A stretch of 64,000 bases of DNA, from positions 1 to 64,000 of the forward strand of contig NZ_MSJP01000105.1 of NCBI RefSeq assembly GCF_014596525.1, given 5' to 3'. Positions 33,961 to 47,615 of the stretch are shown here, in pieces (the first letter of the stretch is position 1; the number at the start of each line of letters is the position of its first letter). Position numbers and translations under genes: made by a program. The notes beneath the pieces were generated by a model that saw nothing but the letters and a program-made list of their open reading frames with translations, made no database searches and was not told the origin of the DNA. Origin of the DNA: Streptomyces sp. CBMA291. GTDB lineage: Bacteria; Actinomycetota; Actinomycetes; Streptomycetales; Streptomycetaceae.

Positions 33961-35664
33961 ATGACCCAGCATCTCGCCACCCCGGCCGACGCCCCGACCA
34001 CCGGCACGCACACGGGCTGGTGGAGAGACGCGGTGATCTACCAGGTCTACCCGCGCAGCTTCGCCGACGGCGACGGCGACGGCATGGGCGACCTGGAGGG
34101 CGTCCGCCGCCGGCTGCCGTACCTCAAGGACCTCGGCGTCGACGCCGTCTGGCTCTCCCCGTTCTACGCCTCGCCGCAGGCCGACGCGGGATACGACGTC
34201 GCCGACTACCGCTCCATCGACCCCATGTTCGGCACGCTCCTCGACGCCGACGCCCTGATCAGGGAGGCCCACGACCTGGGCCTGCGCATCATCGTCGACC
34301 TGGTCCCCAACCACTCCTCCGACCGGCACGAGTGGTTCCGCCGCGCCCTGGCCGAGGGCCCCGGCTCGGTCCTCCGCGAGCGCTACCACTTCCGCCCCGG
34401 CAAGGGCCCGGACGGCTCGCTCCCGCCCAACGACTGGGAGTCCATCTTCGGCGGCCCCGCCTGGACCCGCACCGAGAACCCCGACGGCACCCCCGGCGAC
34501 TGGTACCTGCACCTCTTCGCCCCCGAGCAGCCCGACTTCGACTGGGACCACCCCGCCGTCCGCGACGAGTTCCGCTCCATCCTGCGCTTCTGGCTCGACA
34601 TGGGCGTCGACGGCTTCCGCGTCGACGTCGCCCACGGCCTGGTCAAGGCCGCGGGACTGCCCGACATCGGCGGCCACGACCAGCTCAAGCTGCTCGGCAA
34701 CGACGTCATGCCCTTCTTCGACCAGGACGGCGTCCACGAGATCTACCGCTCCTGGCGGAAGGTCCTCGCGGAATACGACGGAGAGCGCATCCTCGTCGCC
34801 GAGGCCTGGACCCCCACCGTCGACCGCACCGCGAACTACGTGCGCCCCGACGAGATGCACCAGGCCTTCAACTTCCAGTACCTGGGCACCTACTGGGACG
34901 CGGCCGAACTGCGGACCGTCATCGACGCCTCCCTCGACGCGATGCGCCCGGTCGGCGCCCCCACCACCTGGGTGCTCTCCAACCACGACGTCACCCGGCA
35001 CGCCACCCGCTTCGCCAACCCGGCGGGCCTCGGCACCCAGCTGCGCGAGCCCGGCGACCGGGAACTCGGCCTGCGCAGGGCCCGCGCGGCGACCCTGCTC
35101 ATGCTGGCGCTGCCCGGCTCCGCCTACGTCTACCAGGGCGAGGAACTGGGCCTGCCCGACGTCACCGACCTGCCCGACGAGGTCCGCCAGGACCCGTCCT
35201 TCCGGCGGGCCAGCGGCCAGGACGGCTTCCGCGACGGCTGCCGGGTGCCGATCCCGTGGACCGTCGAGGGCTCCTCGTACGGCTTCGGGAGCGGCGGCTC
35301 CTGGCTGCCGCAGCCGGCCGGCTGGGGCGCGCTCAGCGTCGAGGCGCAGACCGGCGCCCCCGGCTCCACCCTGGAGCTGTACCGCGAGGCGCTCGCCGTG
35401 CGGCGGGCGCAGCCGGGGCTCGGCGCGGGCGAGTCCGTCGTCTGGCAGGACGCCCCGGAGGGGCTGCTGGTCTTCCGGCGCGACGGCTTCGTCTGCACCG
35501 CCAACACCACCGGCCGGGCCGTCCCGATCCCGCTGCCCGGCCGGCTCCTCCTCGCCAACGAACCCGTCACCGTGCCCGGCGGCGAGCCTGCCACCGTGCC
35601 CGGCGGCCTGGACGCGGGCCTCGTGGAACTGCCCGCCGACACCACCGCATGGTGGGCGGTGTGA
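33961..35664 (+). CDS. aglA: Alpha-glucosidase (GH13, oligo-1,6/maltase type)
   Basis: The 567-residue protein has no signal peptide and is therefore cytosolic; it would split imported maltose and maltodextrins into glucose. GH13 residues are visible: DLVPNHSSDRHEWF, GFRVDVAHG (nucleophile Asp), LVAEAW (acid/base Glu) and LSNHDVTRH. The (beta/alpha)8 barrel starts with WWRDAVIYQVYPRSFAD and a small beta domain ends the protein. ATG 33961 follows a GGGAAG ribosome site. The order malEFG-aglA is the known Streptomyces maltose operon. Its last codons overlap or abut the start of the second LacI gene. Confidence 0.94.
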   Translation: MTQHLATPADAPTTGTHTGWWRDAVIYQVYPRSFADGDGDGMGDLEGVRRRLPYLKDLGVDAVWLSPFYASPQADAGYDVADYRSIDPMFGTLLDADALIREAHDLGLRIIVDLVPNHSSDRHEWFRRALAEGPGSVLRERYHFRPGKGPDGSLPPNDWESIFGGPAWTRTENPDGTPGDWYLHLFAPEQPDFDWDHPAVRDEFRSILRFWLDMGVDGFRVDVAHGLVKAAGLPDIGGHDQLKLLGNDVMPFFDQDGVHEIYRSWRKVLAEYDGERILVAEAWTPTVDRTANYVRPDEMHQAFNFQYLGTYWDAAELRTVIDASLDAMRPVGAPTTWVLSNHDVTRHATRFANPAGLGTQLREPGDRELGLRRARAATLLMLALPGSAYVYQGEELGLPDVTDLPDEVRQDPSFRRASGQDGFRDGCRVPIPWTVEGSSYGFGSGGSWLPQPAGWGALSVEAQTGAPGSTLELYREALAVRRAQPGLGAGESVVWQDAPEGLLVFRRDGFVCTANTTGRAVPIPLPGRLLLANEPVTVPGGEPATVPGGLDAGLVELPADTTAWWAV

Positions 35665-36746
35665 CCTTCCCCCCGCCGAGGGGCGCCGGGACCGGCGCCC
35701 CTCGGCTCGCGGACATAGCGGCCCAGTCGGGGGTCAGCGAGGCCACCGTCAGCCGGGTCCTCAACGGCAAGGCGGGGGTGGCGGCCCCGACCCGCCACAA
35801 GGTGCTCGCCGCGCTCGACGTGCTCGGCTACGAGCGTCCCGTACGCCTGAAACGGCGCAGCGCCGGACTGGTCGGCCTGGTGGTGCCCGAGCTGACCAAC
35901 CCGATCTTCCCGGCCTTCGCGCAGGTCGTCGAGCAGGTCCTCGCCGGACACGGCTACACCCCGGTGCTCTGCACCCAGATGCCCGGCGGCGCCACCGAGG
36001 ACGAGCTGGTCGACCAGCTCGTGGAGCGCGGGGTGGCGGGCATCGTCTTCCTCTCCGGGCTGCACGCGGACGCCTCCGCCGATCCGGCGCGCTACGCCCG
36101 CCTCGCCGACCGGGGCGTGCCGTACGTCCTGATCAACGGCTACCACGAGCAGATCGACGCCACCTTCGTCTCCCCCGACGACCGGGCGGCGGCCAGGATG
36201 GCCGTACGGCACCTCGTCGAGCTGGGGCACGAGCGCGTCGGGCTCGCCGTCGGCCCCCTGCGGTACGTGCCCTCCCGCCGCAAGGCCGAGGGCTTCACCG
36301 CCGAGCTGTACGAGCTGCTCGGCGTCGGACGCGCGGACGCCGAGCGGTTCATCCGGCCCACCCTCTTCGGCGTCGAGGGCGGGCACGCCGCCGCGGAGAT
36401 CCTGCTCGACCAGGGCTGTACGGGCCTCGTCTGCGGCTCCGACCTGATGGCGCTCGGGGCGATCCGGGCCGTCCGCGCCCGGGGGCTCGACGTGCCGGGG
36501 GACGTCTCCGTCGTCGGCTTCGACGACTCGCCGCTGATCGCCTTCACCAGCCCGCCGCTCTCCACCGTGCGCCAGCCCGTCCAGGCCATGGCGACGGCGG
36601 CGGTCGGCGCGCTCCTGGAGGAGATCGAGGGCAACCCGGTGCAGCGCACCGAGTTCGTCTTCCAGCCGGAGCTGGTGGTGCGCGGTTCCACGGCCCAGCC
36701 GCCCGTGCCCGGCGCTTCCCCGAGGGTCCCGCAAGTCCTTTCGTAA
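35661..36746 (+). CDS. Second LacI-family regulator (MalR paralogue)
   Basis: The 361-residue protein is very like MalR: LADIAAQSGVSEATVSRVLN HTH, VLGYERPVRLKRRSAGLVGL hinge, and an effector domain ending VVGFDDSPLIAFTSPPLSTV. GTG 35661 is chosen because it overlaps the aglA stop as GTGA and has GGTGGGCG before it; ATG 35649 is also possible. Its place between aglA and the amylase gene, and an inverted repeat that overlaps its own stop, suggest it or MalR regulates the secreted amylases. Paralogy with MalR implies similar operators and possible cross-talk. Confidence 0.92.
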   Translation: MTFPPPRGAGTGAPRLADIAAQSGVSEATVSRVLNGKAGVAAPTRHKVLAALDVLGYERPVRLKRRSAGLVGLVVPELTNPIFPAFAQVVEQVLAGHGYTPVLCTQMPGGATEDELVDQLVERGVAGIVFLSGLHADASADPARYARLADRGVPYVLINGYHEQIDATFVSPDDRAAARMAVRHLVELGHERVGLAVGPLRYVPSRRKAEGFTAELYELLGVGRADAERFIRPTLFGVEGGHAAAEILLDQGCTGLVCGSDLMALGAIRAVRARGLDVPGDVSVVGFDDSPLIAFTSPPLSTVRQPVQAMATAAVGALLEEIEGNPVQRTEFVFQPELVVRGSTAQPPVPGASPRVPQVLS

Positions 36747-36755
36747 CAACTTGCG
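36730..36755. promoter_or_regulatory. LacI-type inverted repeat over the end of the second LacI gene
   Basis: CGCAAG (36730-36735) and CTTGCG (36750-36755) are separated by 14 bp and flank the TAA stop at 36744-36746. It lies about 130 bp before the amylase start. Confidence 0.55.
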
Positions 36756-36815
36756 TCGCGGTGTCCGGAGGGTTGACCGGGCGTCAGGGCACTCGTACGG
36801 TCACGGCGGAAAACA

Positions 36816-36836
36816 GTTGCTGACTCTTTCGGCAAC
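36816..36836. promoter_or_regulatory. LacI-type operator in front of the alpha-amylase gene
   Basis: GTTGC (36816-36820) and GCAAC (36832-36836) have the same 11-bp spacing as the malR-malE operators, and the right side continues ACTTCTTGCGACA, close to the AGTTCTTGCGG of O1. Position about 50 bp before the ATG fits repression. Confidence 0.6.
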
Positions 36837-36885
36837 TTCTTGCGACACGGATGTCGTCCCGCACGGATGTCGTACAGGAGGAAGC

Positions 36886-38574
36886 ATGGCCAGAAGAACC
36901 GTGGCCGCCACACTCGCCCTCGTGGCGGGAGCCGCCGCCCTCTCCGCCACCGCGAGCACCCCGGCCCAGGCCGTCCCGCCCGGCGAGAAGGACGTCACCG
37001 CCGTGATGTTCGAGTGGAAGTTCGCCTCGGTGGCCCGCGAGTGCACCGACCGCCTCGGCCCCGCCGGTTACGGATACGTCCAGGTCTCCCCGCCGCAGGA
37101 GCACCTCCAGGGCGGCCAGTGGTGGACCTCGTACCAGCCGGTGAGCTACAAGATCGCCGGACGGCTCGGCGACCGCACCGCCTTCAAGAACATGATCGAC
37201 ACCTGTCACGCGGCAGGCGTCAAGGTCGTCGCCGACTCCGTGATCAACCACATGGCCAACGGCTCCGGCACCGGCACCGGCGGCAGCCCGTTCTCCAAGT
37301 ACGACTACCCCGGGCTCTACTCCGGCGCCGACATGGACGACTGCCGCGCGACCATCGGCAACTACCAGGACCGCGCCAACGTCCAGAACTGCGAACTCGT
37401 CCAGCTCCCCGACCTCGACACGGGCGAGGAGTACGTTCGCCGGACGATCGCGGGCTATCTGAACGACCTCCTCTCCCTCGGCGTCGACGGACTGCGCATC
37501 GACGCCGCCAAGCACATGCCCGCGGCCGACCTCGCGAACATCAAGGCACGGCTGACCAGGCCCGGCGCCTACTGGAAGCAGGAGGCCATCTACGGCGCGG
37601 GCGAGGCGGTCTCCCCGAGCGAGTACCTCGGCACCGGCGACGTCCAGGAGTTCCGCTACGCCCGCGACCTCAAGCGCGTCTTCCGGAACGAGAAGCTCTC
37701 CTACCTCAAGAACTTCGGCGAAGCCTGGGGCTACATGCCCTCCGGCCAGTCCGGCGTCTTCGTCGACAACCACGACACCGAGCGCGGCGGCGACACCCTC
37801 TCCTACAAGGACGGCGCCGACTACACCCTCGCCTCCGTCTTCATGCTCGCCTGGCCCTACGGCTCCCCGGACGTCCACTCCGGCTACGAGTGGACCGACA
37901 AGGATGCGGGCCCGCCCAACGGCGGCCAGGTGAACGCCTGTTACAGCGACGGCTGGAAGTGCCAGCACGCCTGGCGCGAGATCTCCTCCATGGTCGCCTT
38001 CCGCAACACCGCGCGCGGCCAGGCCGTCACCGACTGGTGGGACAACGGCAACAACGCCCTCGCGTTCGGCCGTGGCTCCAAGGCCTATCTGGCCCTCAAC
38101 CACGAGTCCTCGGCGCTCACCCGCACCTTCCAGACCGCCCTGCCCGCCGGTACCTACTGCGACGTCCAGTCGAACACCCCGGTCACCGTCGACGCCTCCG
38201 GCCGCTTCACCGCCACCCTCCCCGCGCAGACCGCCCTCGCCCTGCACGGCGGGGCCAGGACCTGCGGCACCCAGCCCGTCACCTCCGGCGCCGCCTTCCA
38301 CGCCACCGCCACCACCGTCCCCGGCCAGGACGTCTACGTCACCGGCAACCGCCCCGAACTCGGAAACTGGGCCCCCGCCGCCGCCCTCAAGCTCGACCCG
38401 GCCGCCTACCCCGTCTGGAAGCTGACCGTCGGCCTGCCCGCCGGAACCGCCTTCGAGTACAAGTACCTCCGCAAGGACGCCGCCGGAAACGTCACCTGGG
38501 AATCCGGCGCCAACCGCACCGCGACCGTCCCCGCCTCCGGCCAGACCGTCCTGGACGACTCCTTCCGAGGCTGA
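36886..38574 (+). CDS. Secreted alpha-amylase with CBM20 starch-binding domain
   Basis: The 562-residue precursor has a signal peptide ending near TPAQA (residues 1-27), then a GH13 actinobacterial/animal-type amylase domain with DSVINHMANG, GLRIDAAKHM (nucleophile Asp), the acid Glu near IYGAGEAVS, and FVDNHDTERGG, followed by a beta domain and a C-terminal CBM20 (about residues 468-562: VYVTGNRPELGNWAPAAAL). It hydrolyses raw or soluble starch outside the cell to maltodextrins that feed MalEFG. CAGGAGGAAG precedes the ATG; the longer frame upstream is not used. A hairpin follows before the pullulanase gene. Confidence 0.95.
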   Translation: MARRTVAATLALVAGAAALSATASTPAQAVPPGEKDVTAVMFEWKFASVARECTDRLGPAGYGYVQVSPPQEHLQGGQWWTSYQPVSYKIAGRLGDRTAFKNMIDTCHAAGVKVVADSVINHMANGSGTGTGGSPFSKYDYPGLYSGADMDDCRATIGNYQDRANVQNCELVQLPDLDTGEEYVRRTIAGYLNDLLSLGVDGLRIDAAKHMPAADLANIKARLTRPGAYWKQEAIYGAGEAVSPSEYLGTGDVQEFRYARDLKRVFRNEKLSYLKNFGEAWGYMPSGQSGVFVDNHDTERGGDTLSYKDGADYTLASVFMLAWPYGSPDVHSGYEWTDKDAGPPNGGQVNACYSDGWKCQHAWREISSMVAFRNTARGQAVTDWWDNGNNALAFGRGSKAYLALNHESSALTRTFQTALPAGTYCDVQSNTPVTVDASGRFTATLPAQTALALHGGARTCGTQPVTSGAAFHATATTVPGQDVYVTGNRPELGNWAPAAALKLDPAAYPVWKLTVGLPAGTAFEYKYLRKDAAGNVTWESGANRTATVPASGQTVLDDSFRG

Positions 38575-38609
38575 CCCGCCCCCTCCGAGGCAGACCCGCC
38601 TCCTCCGCA

Positions 38610-38633
38610 GGGCCGCCCCGACCGGGGCGGCCC
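38610..38633 (+). terminator. Hairpin between the amylase and pullulanase genes
   Basis: GGGCCGCCCC (38610-38619) pairs perfectly with GGGGCGGCCC (38624-38633) around a 4-nt loop. It may end or attenuate amylase transcription before the pullulanase gene 29 bases further on. Confidence 0.6.
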
Positions 38634-38662
38634 CCCTGCCCGTACCCCCAGGGAGCACCCCC

Positions 38663-44095
<5,433 letters not shown>

Positions 44096-44099
44096 CATA

Positions 44100-44150
44100 A
44101 GGGGGGGCGCCCCGGCACCTGACGGACTCAGGTGCCGGGGCGCCCCCCCT
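44100..44150. terminator. 23-bp perfect hairpin, bidirectional
   Basis: Bases 44100-44122 pair perfectly with 44128-44150 around CGGAC; both ends carry A/T or G/C runs (seven G, seven C). It lies between the convergent pullulanase and TetR genes and probably stops transcription in both directions. Confidence 0.9.
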
Positions 44151-44168
44151 GCCGTCCCCCGGAAGGCC

Positions 44169-44882
44169 CTACGGCGCGGGCCGCCCCGCCACCGACGGCA
44201 CCAGCGCGACCAGCCGGGCCACCAGATCCCCGAACGGCCCGTCGGCCGGCTCCTCCGCGAGCAGCCCCACCAGGATCTCCGCCATCTCCGGGTCGTACGC
44301 GGCACTGACCGCCGCGAGCGCCGCGAAGTCGTGCACCAACTGCAATTCGAGTTCCGCCCGCGGGACCCGGCGCCCGTCCAGCCAGATCAGCGCCGTCGAC
44401 TCGGCGAGCGACACCCAGGAACGGACGACCAGTTCGAGCCGGGCCGAGGGCTTGTCGACCCCCAGATGCGCCAGGATCTGGACGTACGCCGCCTGCCGCA
44501 CCTCGTCGATCATCGCGTTGGTCGTGGAGGACCCCACGGCGGGACCGCCTCGCATCAGCGCCGCGAAACCCGGCCCGTGCTCGTCCACGAAGTCGAAGAA
44601 CCGGCCCATCACCCGCAGCAGCCGCGCCCCGAGGGGCCCCTGCGGCGGCTCCACGAACCGGGCCGCCAACTCGTCCGCCGCCCGCCGCAGCGCCGCCTCG
44701 TAGAGGCTCTGCTTGCCGGGGAAGTAGTGGTAGACGAGCGGGCGCGAGATGCCCGCGGCGGCGGCGATCTCGTCGATCGAGACCTCGTCGGGAGAACGAT
44801 GGCTGAAGAGTTCGAGGGCCACCCTGATCAGCTGCTGCTTGCGCTCCTCGACGCCCATCCTGCGGCGCACCCCGGTCGTCAT
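44169..44882 (-). CDS. TetR-family regulator
   Basis: The 237-residue protein has a TetR helix-turn-helix (residues ~14-60: RKQQLIRVALELFSHRSPDEV, ISRPLVYHYFPGKQSLYEAAL) and a long helical ligand domain with VRSWVSLAESTALIWLDGRR. Only 37 bp separate its ATG from the divergent small membrane protein gene, and this gap contains the palindrome TAACGG-GGT-CCGTTA, so it probably controls both itself and that gene. Ligand unknown. No ribosome site is evident, so a leaderless message is likely here too. Confidence 0.9.
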   Translation of the reverse strand: MTTGVRRRMGVEERKQQLIRVALELFSHRSPDEVSIDEIAAAAGISRPLVYHYFPGKQSLYEAALRRAADELAARFVEPPQGPLGARLLRVMGRFFDFVDEHGPGFAALMRGGPAVGSSTTNAMIDEVRQAAYVQILAHLGVDKPSARLELVVRSWVSLAESTALIWLDGRRVPRAELELQLVHDFAALAAVSAAYDPEMAEILVGLLAEEPADGPFGDLVARLVALVPSVAGRPAP

Positions 44883-44892
44883 ACGAACAGCC

Positions 44893-44907
44893 TAACGGGG
44901 TCCGTTA
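44893..44907. promoter_or_regulatory. Palindromic operator between the TetR and membrane protein genes
   Basis: Six-base arms TAACGG and CCGTTA flank GGT. The right arm overlaps a TACGCT -10 hexamer (44906-44911) that sits 8 nt before the ATG at 44920, implying a leaderless transcript whose promoter the repressor would cover. Confidence 0.6.
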
Positions 44908-44919
44908 CGCTCCTGCCCC

Positions 44920-45345
44920 ATGAGCGCTTCCGACCAGGACACCCAGGCCGCCGAGGACCCGAAGGCCGCCCGCGCCCCCGAAGCCGACGAGCCCGCCCCG
45001 AAGACCCCCGAGGAGCCGGAAGGGCCGCAGGGGACGGAGGAGGACGAAGAGACGGAAGAGGAAGACGTGGAGGAGGGGCCCGTCGCGGCGGGGCTCACCC
45101 CCAAGCAGGCGCGACGGCTGCGCGTCGCCGCCGCCTCCTTCCTCCTCGTCGCGATGGCCGTGGTCCTGGTCATCCGCCTCGCGAGCCGGACCTCCGTGCT
45201 GGTCGTCGGCGTGTACGGACTCGCCATGATCCTCTGCGGCGTCGTCATCGAGCTGTCCCGCAACGGCCGTACGCGCCTGGGGACCTGGCTCCTCGTGGTC
45301 GGCCTCCTCGGCGCCCTGGCGCTCGACTGGCTGGTCCTGCCCTGA
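44920..45345 (+). CDS. Small acidic membrane protein
   Basis: The 141-residue protein has a very acidic N-terminal half (residues 1-55, rich in Glu/Asp/Pro), a KQARRLR stretch, and then three hydrophobic segments (AAASFLLVAMAVVLVIRLA, VLVVGVYGLAMILCGVVIEL, LGTWLLVVGLLGALALDWLVL). I recognise no family beyond this pattern, which resembles DUF-type actinobacterial membrane proteins. It is divergent from, and probably regulated by, the TetR gene. Its 3' end is duplicated as a ~45-bp imperfect direct repeat containing the stop codon. Confidence 0.75.
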   Translation: MSASDQDTQAAEDPKAARAPEADEPAPKTPEEPEGPQGTEEDEETEEEDVEEGPVAAGLTPKQARRLRVAAASFLLVAMAVVLVIRLASRTSVLVVGVYGLAMILCGVVIELSRNGRTRLGTWLLVVGLLGALALDWLVLP

Positions 45346-45418
45346 CGGCACGGATCCGGCAGCGGGCGCCCCTGGCTGGTCTGCCCTGACGGCACGGTAC
45401 GGATCCGGTAGCGCGTGC
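45328..45418. repeat. ~45-bp imperfect direct repeat over a stop codon
   Basis: TGGCTGGTCCTGCCCTGACG (from 45328) and TGGCTGGTCTGCCCTGACGG (from 45373) begin two copies that continue through GGCACGG...GGATCCGG and differ by small indels. The first holds the stop of the 44920 gene. Confidence 0.8.
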
Positions 45419-45438
45419 CCCGCCCCGCGCGGCACGCC

Positions 45439-46500
45439 CTACAGATCGAGCACCAGCCGCTTCCCCGCGCAGCGCGAGACGCAGATCAGCATCGTGTCGG
45501 CCCGTTCCGCGTCGGTGAGCAGCTCGTCCCGGTGGTCGACCTCGCCCTCCAGGACCCGCTGACTGCACGTACCGCAGAAGCCCTGCCGGCAGGAGTACAT
45601 GAGGCCCGGCAGCTCCGCGCGGACCGCCGAGAGGAGCGACTGGTCGGCCGCGACCCGCACCGTGCGCCCGGAGCGCCGCAGTTCGACCTCGAAGGGCGTG
45701 CCCCCGGCGGGCTCGGTCGCGGAGAAACGTTCGAGGCGTGGTGCCCGGCCCTCGGGCATCGCCGCCGTCACGGCGTCCATGAGCCCGTCGGGCCCACAGC
45801 AGTACACCGGAGTCCCTTCGGGCACCTCGGCGAGGAACCCGAGGTCGGGGCGGCCCGACTCGTCCTCGGCGACGATCGTCACCCGCTCGGCGCCCAGCTC
45901 CTCGACTTCCCCGAGATACGGCATGGAGGCCCGGTCCCGACCGCAGTAGACGAGCCGCCAGTCGGCCCCCGCCGCCTCGGCGGCACGGACCATCGGCAGG
46001 ACCGGGGTGATGCCGATGCCGCCCGCGACGAAGACGTATCCGGGGGCGTCGACGAGCGGGAAGCGGTTGCGCGGGCCCCGGATCTCGATCTCGGCGCCCA
46101 CCGGGAGCCCTTCGTGGACCTCCCGCGAGCCGCCGCGCCCGCCCTGCCCGGGTCCGATGAGCCGGGTCGCGACGGTGTACGCGGTGGGGTCGGCCGGGTC
46201 GCCGCAGAGCGAGTACTGCCGGACGAGCCCGGAGGGCAGGACCAGGTCGATGTGGGCGCCCGGCCGCCAGGCGGGCAACCCGGCGCCTTCCAGGCGCAGT
46301 TCCACGACGCCCTCGGCGGGCTCGGCGCGCCGGGCGACCCGGACCTTGCGGGGGACGGTGCGGCCCCGGCCGTAACCGGAGACCGGCTCGTCGAGCGCGG
46401 GCAGCGGCCAGAGCGGGGCGGTGGACATCCGGCCCCGGACGGCCCGGCGGACGAGCAGCGCAGCGCCCGCGACGAGGGCGACGGTGGTGAACCGGGGCAT
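45439..46500 (-). CDS. Ferredoxin-type oxidoreductase: FNR-like reductase with C-terminal 2Fe-2S
   Basis: The 353-residue protein starts with one hydrophobic segment (FTTVALVAGAALLV), then an FAD/FMN-binding reductase domain (RQYSLCGDP for flavin, VAGGIGITPVLPMV for NAD(P)H, VYCCGPDGLMDAV), and ends in a plant-type 2Fe-2S ferredoxin (CRQGFCGTCSQRVL with a distal CVSRC). This is the phthalate dioxygenase reductase/VanB layout; it passes electrons from NAD(P)H to an oxygenase. Its ATG shares one base with the stop of the upstream metal-dependent hydrolase gene, so the two are a coupled pair and presumably partners in one oxidation. Confidence 0.92.
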   Translation of the reverse strand: MPRFTTVALVAGAALLVRRAVRGRMSTAPLWPLPALDEPVSGYGRGRTVPRKVRVARRAEPAEGVVELRLEGAGLPAWRPGAHIDLVLPSGLVRQYSLCGDPADPTAYTVATRLIGPGQGGRGGSREVHEGLPVGAEIEIRGPRNRFPLVDAPGYVFVAGGIGITPVLPMVRAAEAAGADWRLVYCGRDRASMPYLGEVEELGAERVTIVAEDESGRPDLGFLAEVPEGTPVYCCGPDGLMDAVTAAMPEGRAPRLERFSATEPAGGTPFEVELRRSGRTVRVAADQSLLSAVRAELPGLMYSCRQGFCGTCSQRVLEGEVDHRDELLTDAERADTMLICVSRCAGKRLVLDL

Positions 46501-47402
46501 CAGCGGCCTCCGTTGGCGCCGGGGGAGGCCGCCAGATAGGCCATGGCCTGCGCGGTGTCGCCCTCCTGGGAGGGGTGGTAGGAGCGGCTGAGGTAGCGGG
46601 GTATCGAGCGCAGCATGGCCGGGGTGGAGGGCAGCACCCCCTGGCGCCCCTTGCGGACGAACTGCCCGAGGGAAGCCCTGCCGTCGAGGAGGGTGGGGTC
46701 GTTCTCCATGAAGAAGCGGATGCCGCGCTGCCAGAGGAAGACGAGCGCGGAGAAGGCGAGCGCCCAGGTGCGGGCGCGGCGCCGGTAGCCGCCGTCGAGG
46801 TGCTGGAACAACTCGAAGGCCACCGAGCGGTGTTCGACCTCCTCGGCGCCGTGCCAGCGCAGCAGATCGAGCATGGTGGGGTCGGCGCCCGCCCGGTCGA
46901 GGGCTTCGGCGTTGAGGACCCAGTCGCCGAGGAAGGCGGTGTAGTGCTCGATGGCGGCGATCAGCGCGACCCGTTCGAGCAGCCACCAGCGGCGCGACCG
47001 GCCGGGCGGCAGGGTCCGGTCGCCGAGGAGCTTCTCGAAGAACCAGTCGACCTGCGCGGTGTACGGGGTGGGATCGAGCCCTTGGGCGCGCAGATGGGGC
47101 AGGACGTCGTCATGGGCCTGGGAGTGGACCGCCTCCTGCCCGATGAACCCGATGACGTCCTCGCGCAGCCGCTCGTCGGTGACGAACGGCAGCGCCTGCT
47201 TGTAGACGTGCACGAACCAGCGTTCACCCGCCGGAAGCAGCAGATGCAGCACGTTGATGGTGTGCGTGGTGAAGGGATCGCCGGGCACCCAGTGAAGCGG
47301 GGTGGCCTCCCAGTCGAAGGAGACCTTCCGCGCCTTCAACTCGACGTGCTCCGACTGCTTCGACTGCTTCGACGCCACCGGTACGGGCTGCGTATTAGAC
47401 AT
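46500..47402 (-). CDS. Predicted metal-dependent hydrolase (PF10118-like)
   Basis: The 300-residue protein has a His/Glu-rich helical core typical of the family first called predicted metal-dependent hydrolases: FIGQEAVHSQAHDDV, AAIEHYTAFLGDW and WHGAEEVEHRSVAFELF, ligands like those of di-iron ferritin-type enzymes. With the following reductase gene, a di-iron oxygenase or desaturase-like reaction is plausible (inference). On the minus strand TACATT lies 6 nt before the ATG, fitting leaderless transcription; a TGACGTCA palindrome overlaps the start codon. Confidence 0.85.
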   Translation of the reverse strand: MSNTQPVPVASKQSKQSEHVELKARKVSFDWEATPLHWVPGDPFTTHTINVLHLLLPAGERWFVHVYKQALPFVTDERLREDVIGFIGQEAVHSQAHDDVLPHLRAQGLDPTPYTAQVDWFFEKLLGDRTLPPGRSRRWWLLERVALIAAIEHYTAFLGDWVLNAEALDRAGADPTMLDLLRWHGAEEVEHRSVAFELFQHLDGGYRRRARTWALAFSALVFLWQRGIRFFMENDPTLLDGRASLGQFVRKGRQGVLPSTPAMLRSIPRYLSRSYHPSQEGDTAQAMAYLAASPGANGGR

Positions 47403-47409
47403 GACGTCA
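47402..47409. promoter_or_regulatory. TGACGTCA palindrome over the hydrolase start codon
   Basis: The 8-bp palindrome sits between the TACATT -10 and the ATG of the minus-strand gene and is flanked by ACAT/ATGT-type bases. It could be a TetR-type operator, but the symmetry is short. Confidence 0.35.
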
Positions 47410-47539
47410 ATGTACTGAGGGGTAGGACGCGAGGACAGGGCCTTGCGTGGTCTTTTTGGGCGTACGGGGAGGGGGCGGGAGCGGGCAGGGGTACGGGGAG
47501 GGGCGCGGGGAGGCGAGGGGCGGGGCGTACGACGAGTGA

Positions 47540-47615
47540 CGCACCTGGGCGGGTGGGGTCAGGCTCCCGGACGGGCGGGTCGGGCTCCCGGACGGGTGGG
47601 GTCAGGCTCCCGTGA
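47540..47615. repeat. ~21-bp tandem repeats over the tyrosine phosphatase stop codon
   Basis: Three imperfect copies of GGTCAGGCTCCCGGACGGG start near 47558, 47579 and 47600. The copy nearest the gene contains the TGA at 47602-47604. Confidence 0.75.

Noticed and set aside
33169..35664. A longer 831-codon version of aglA starting inside malG
   Set aside because: The extra part is an out-of-frame shadow of malG; ATG 33961 has a ribosome site and begins family-like sequence.
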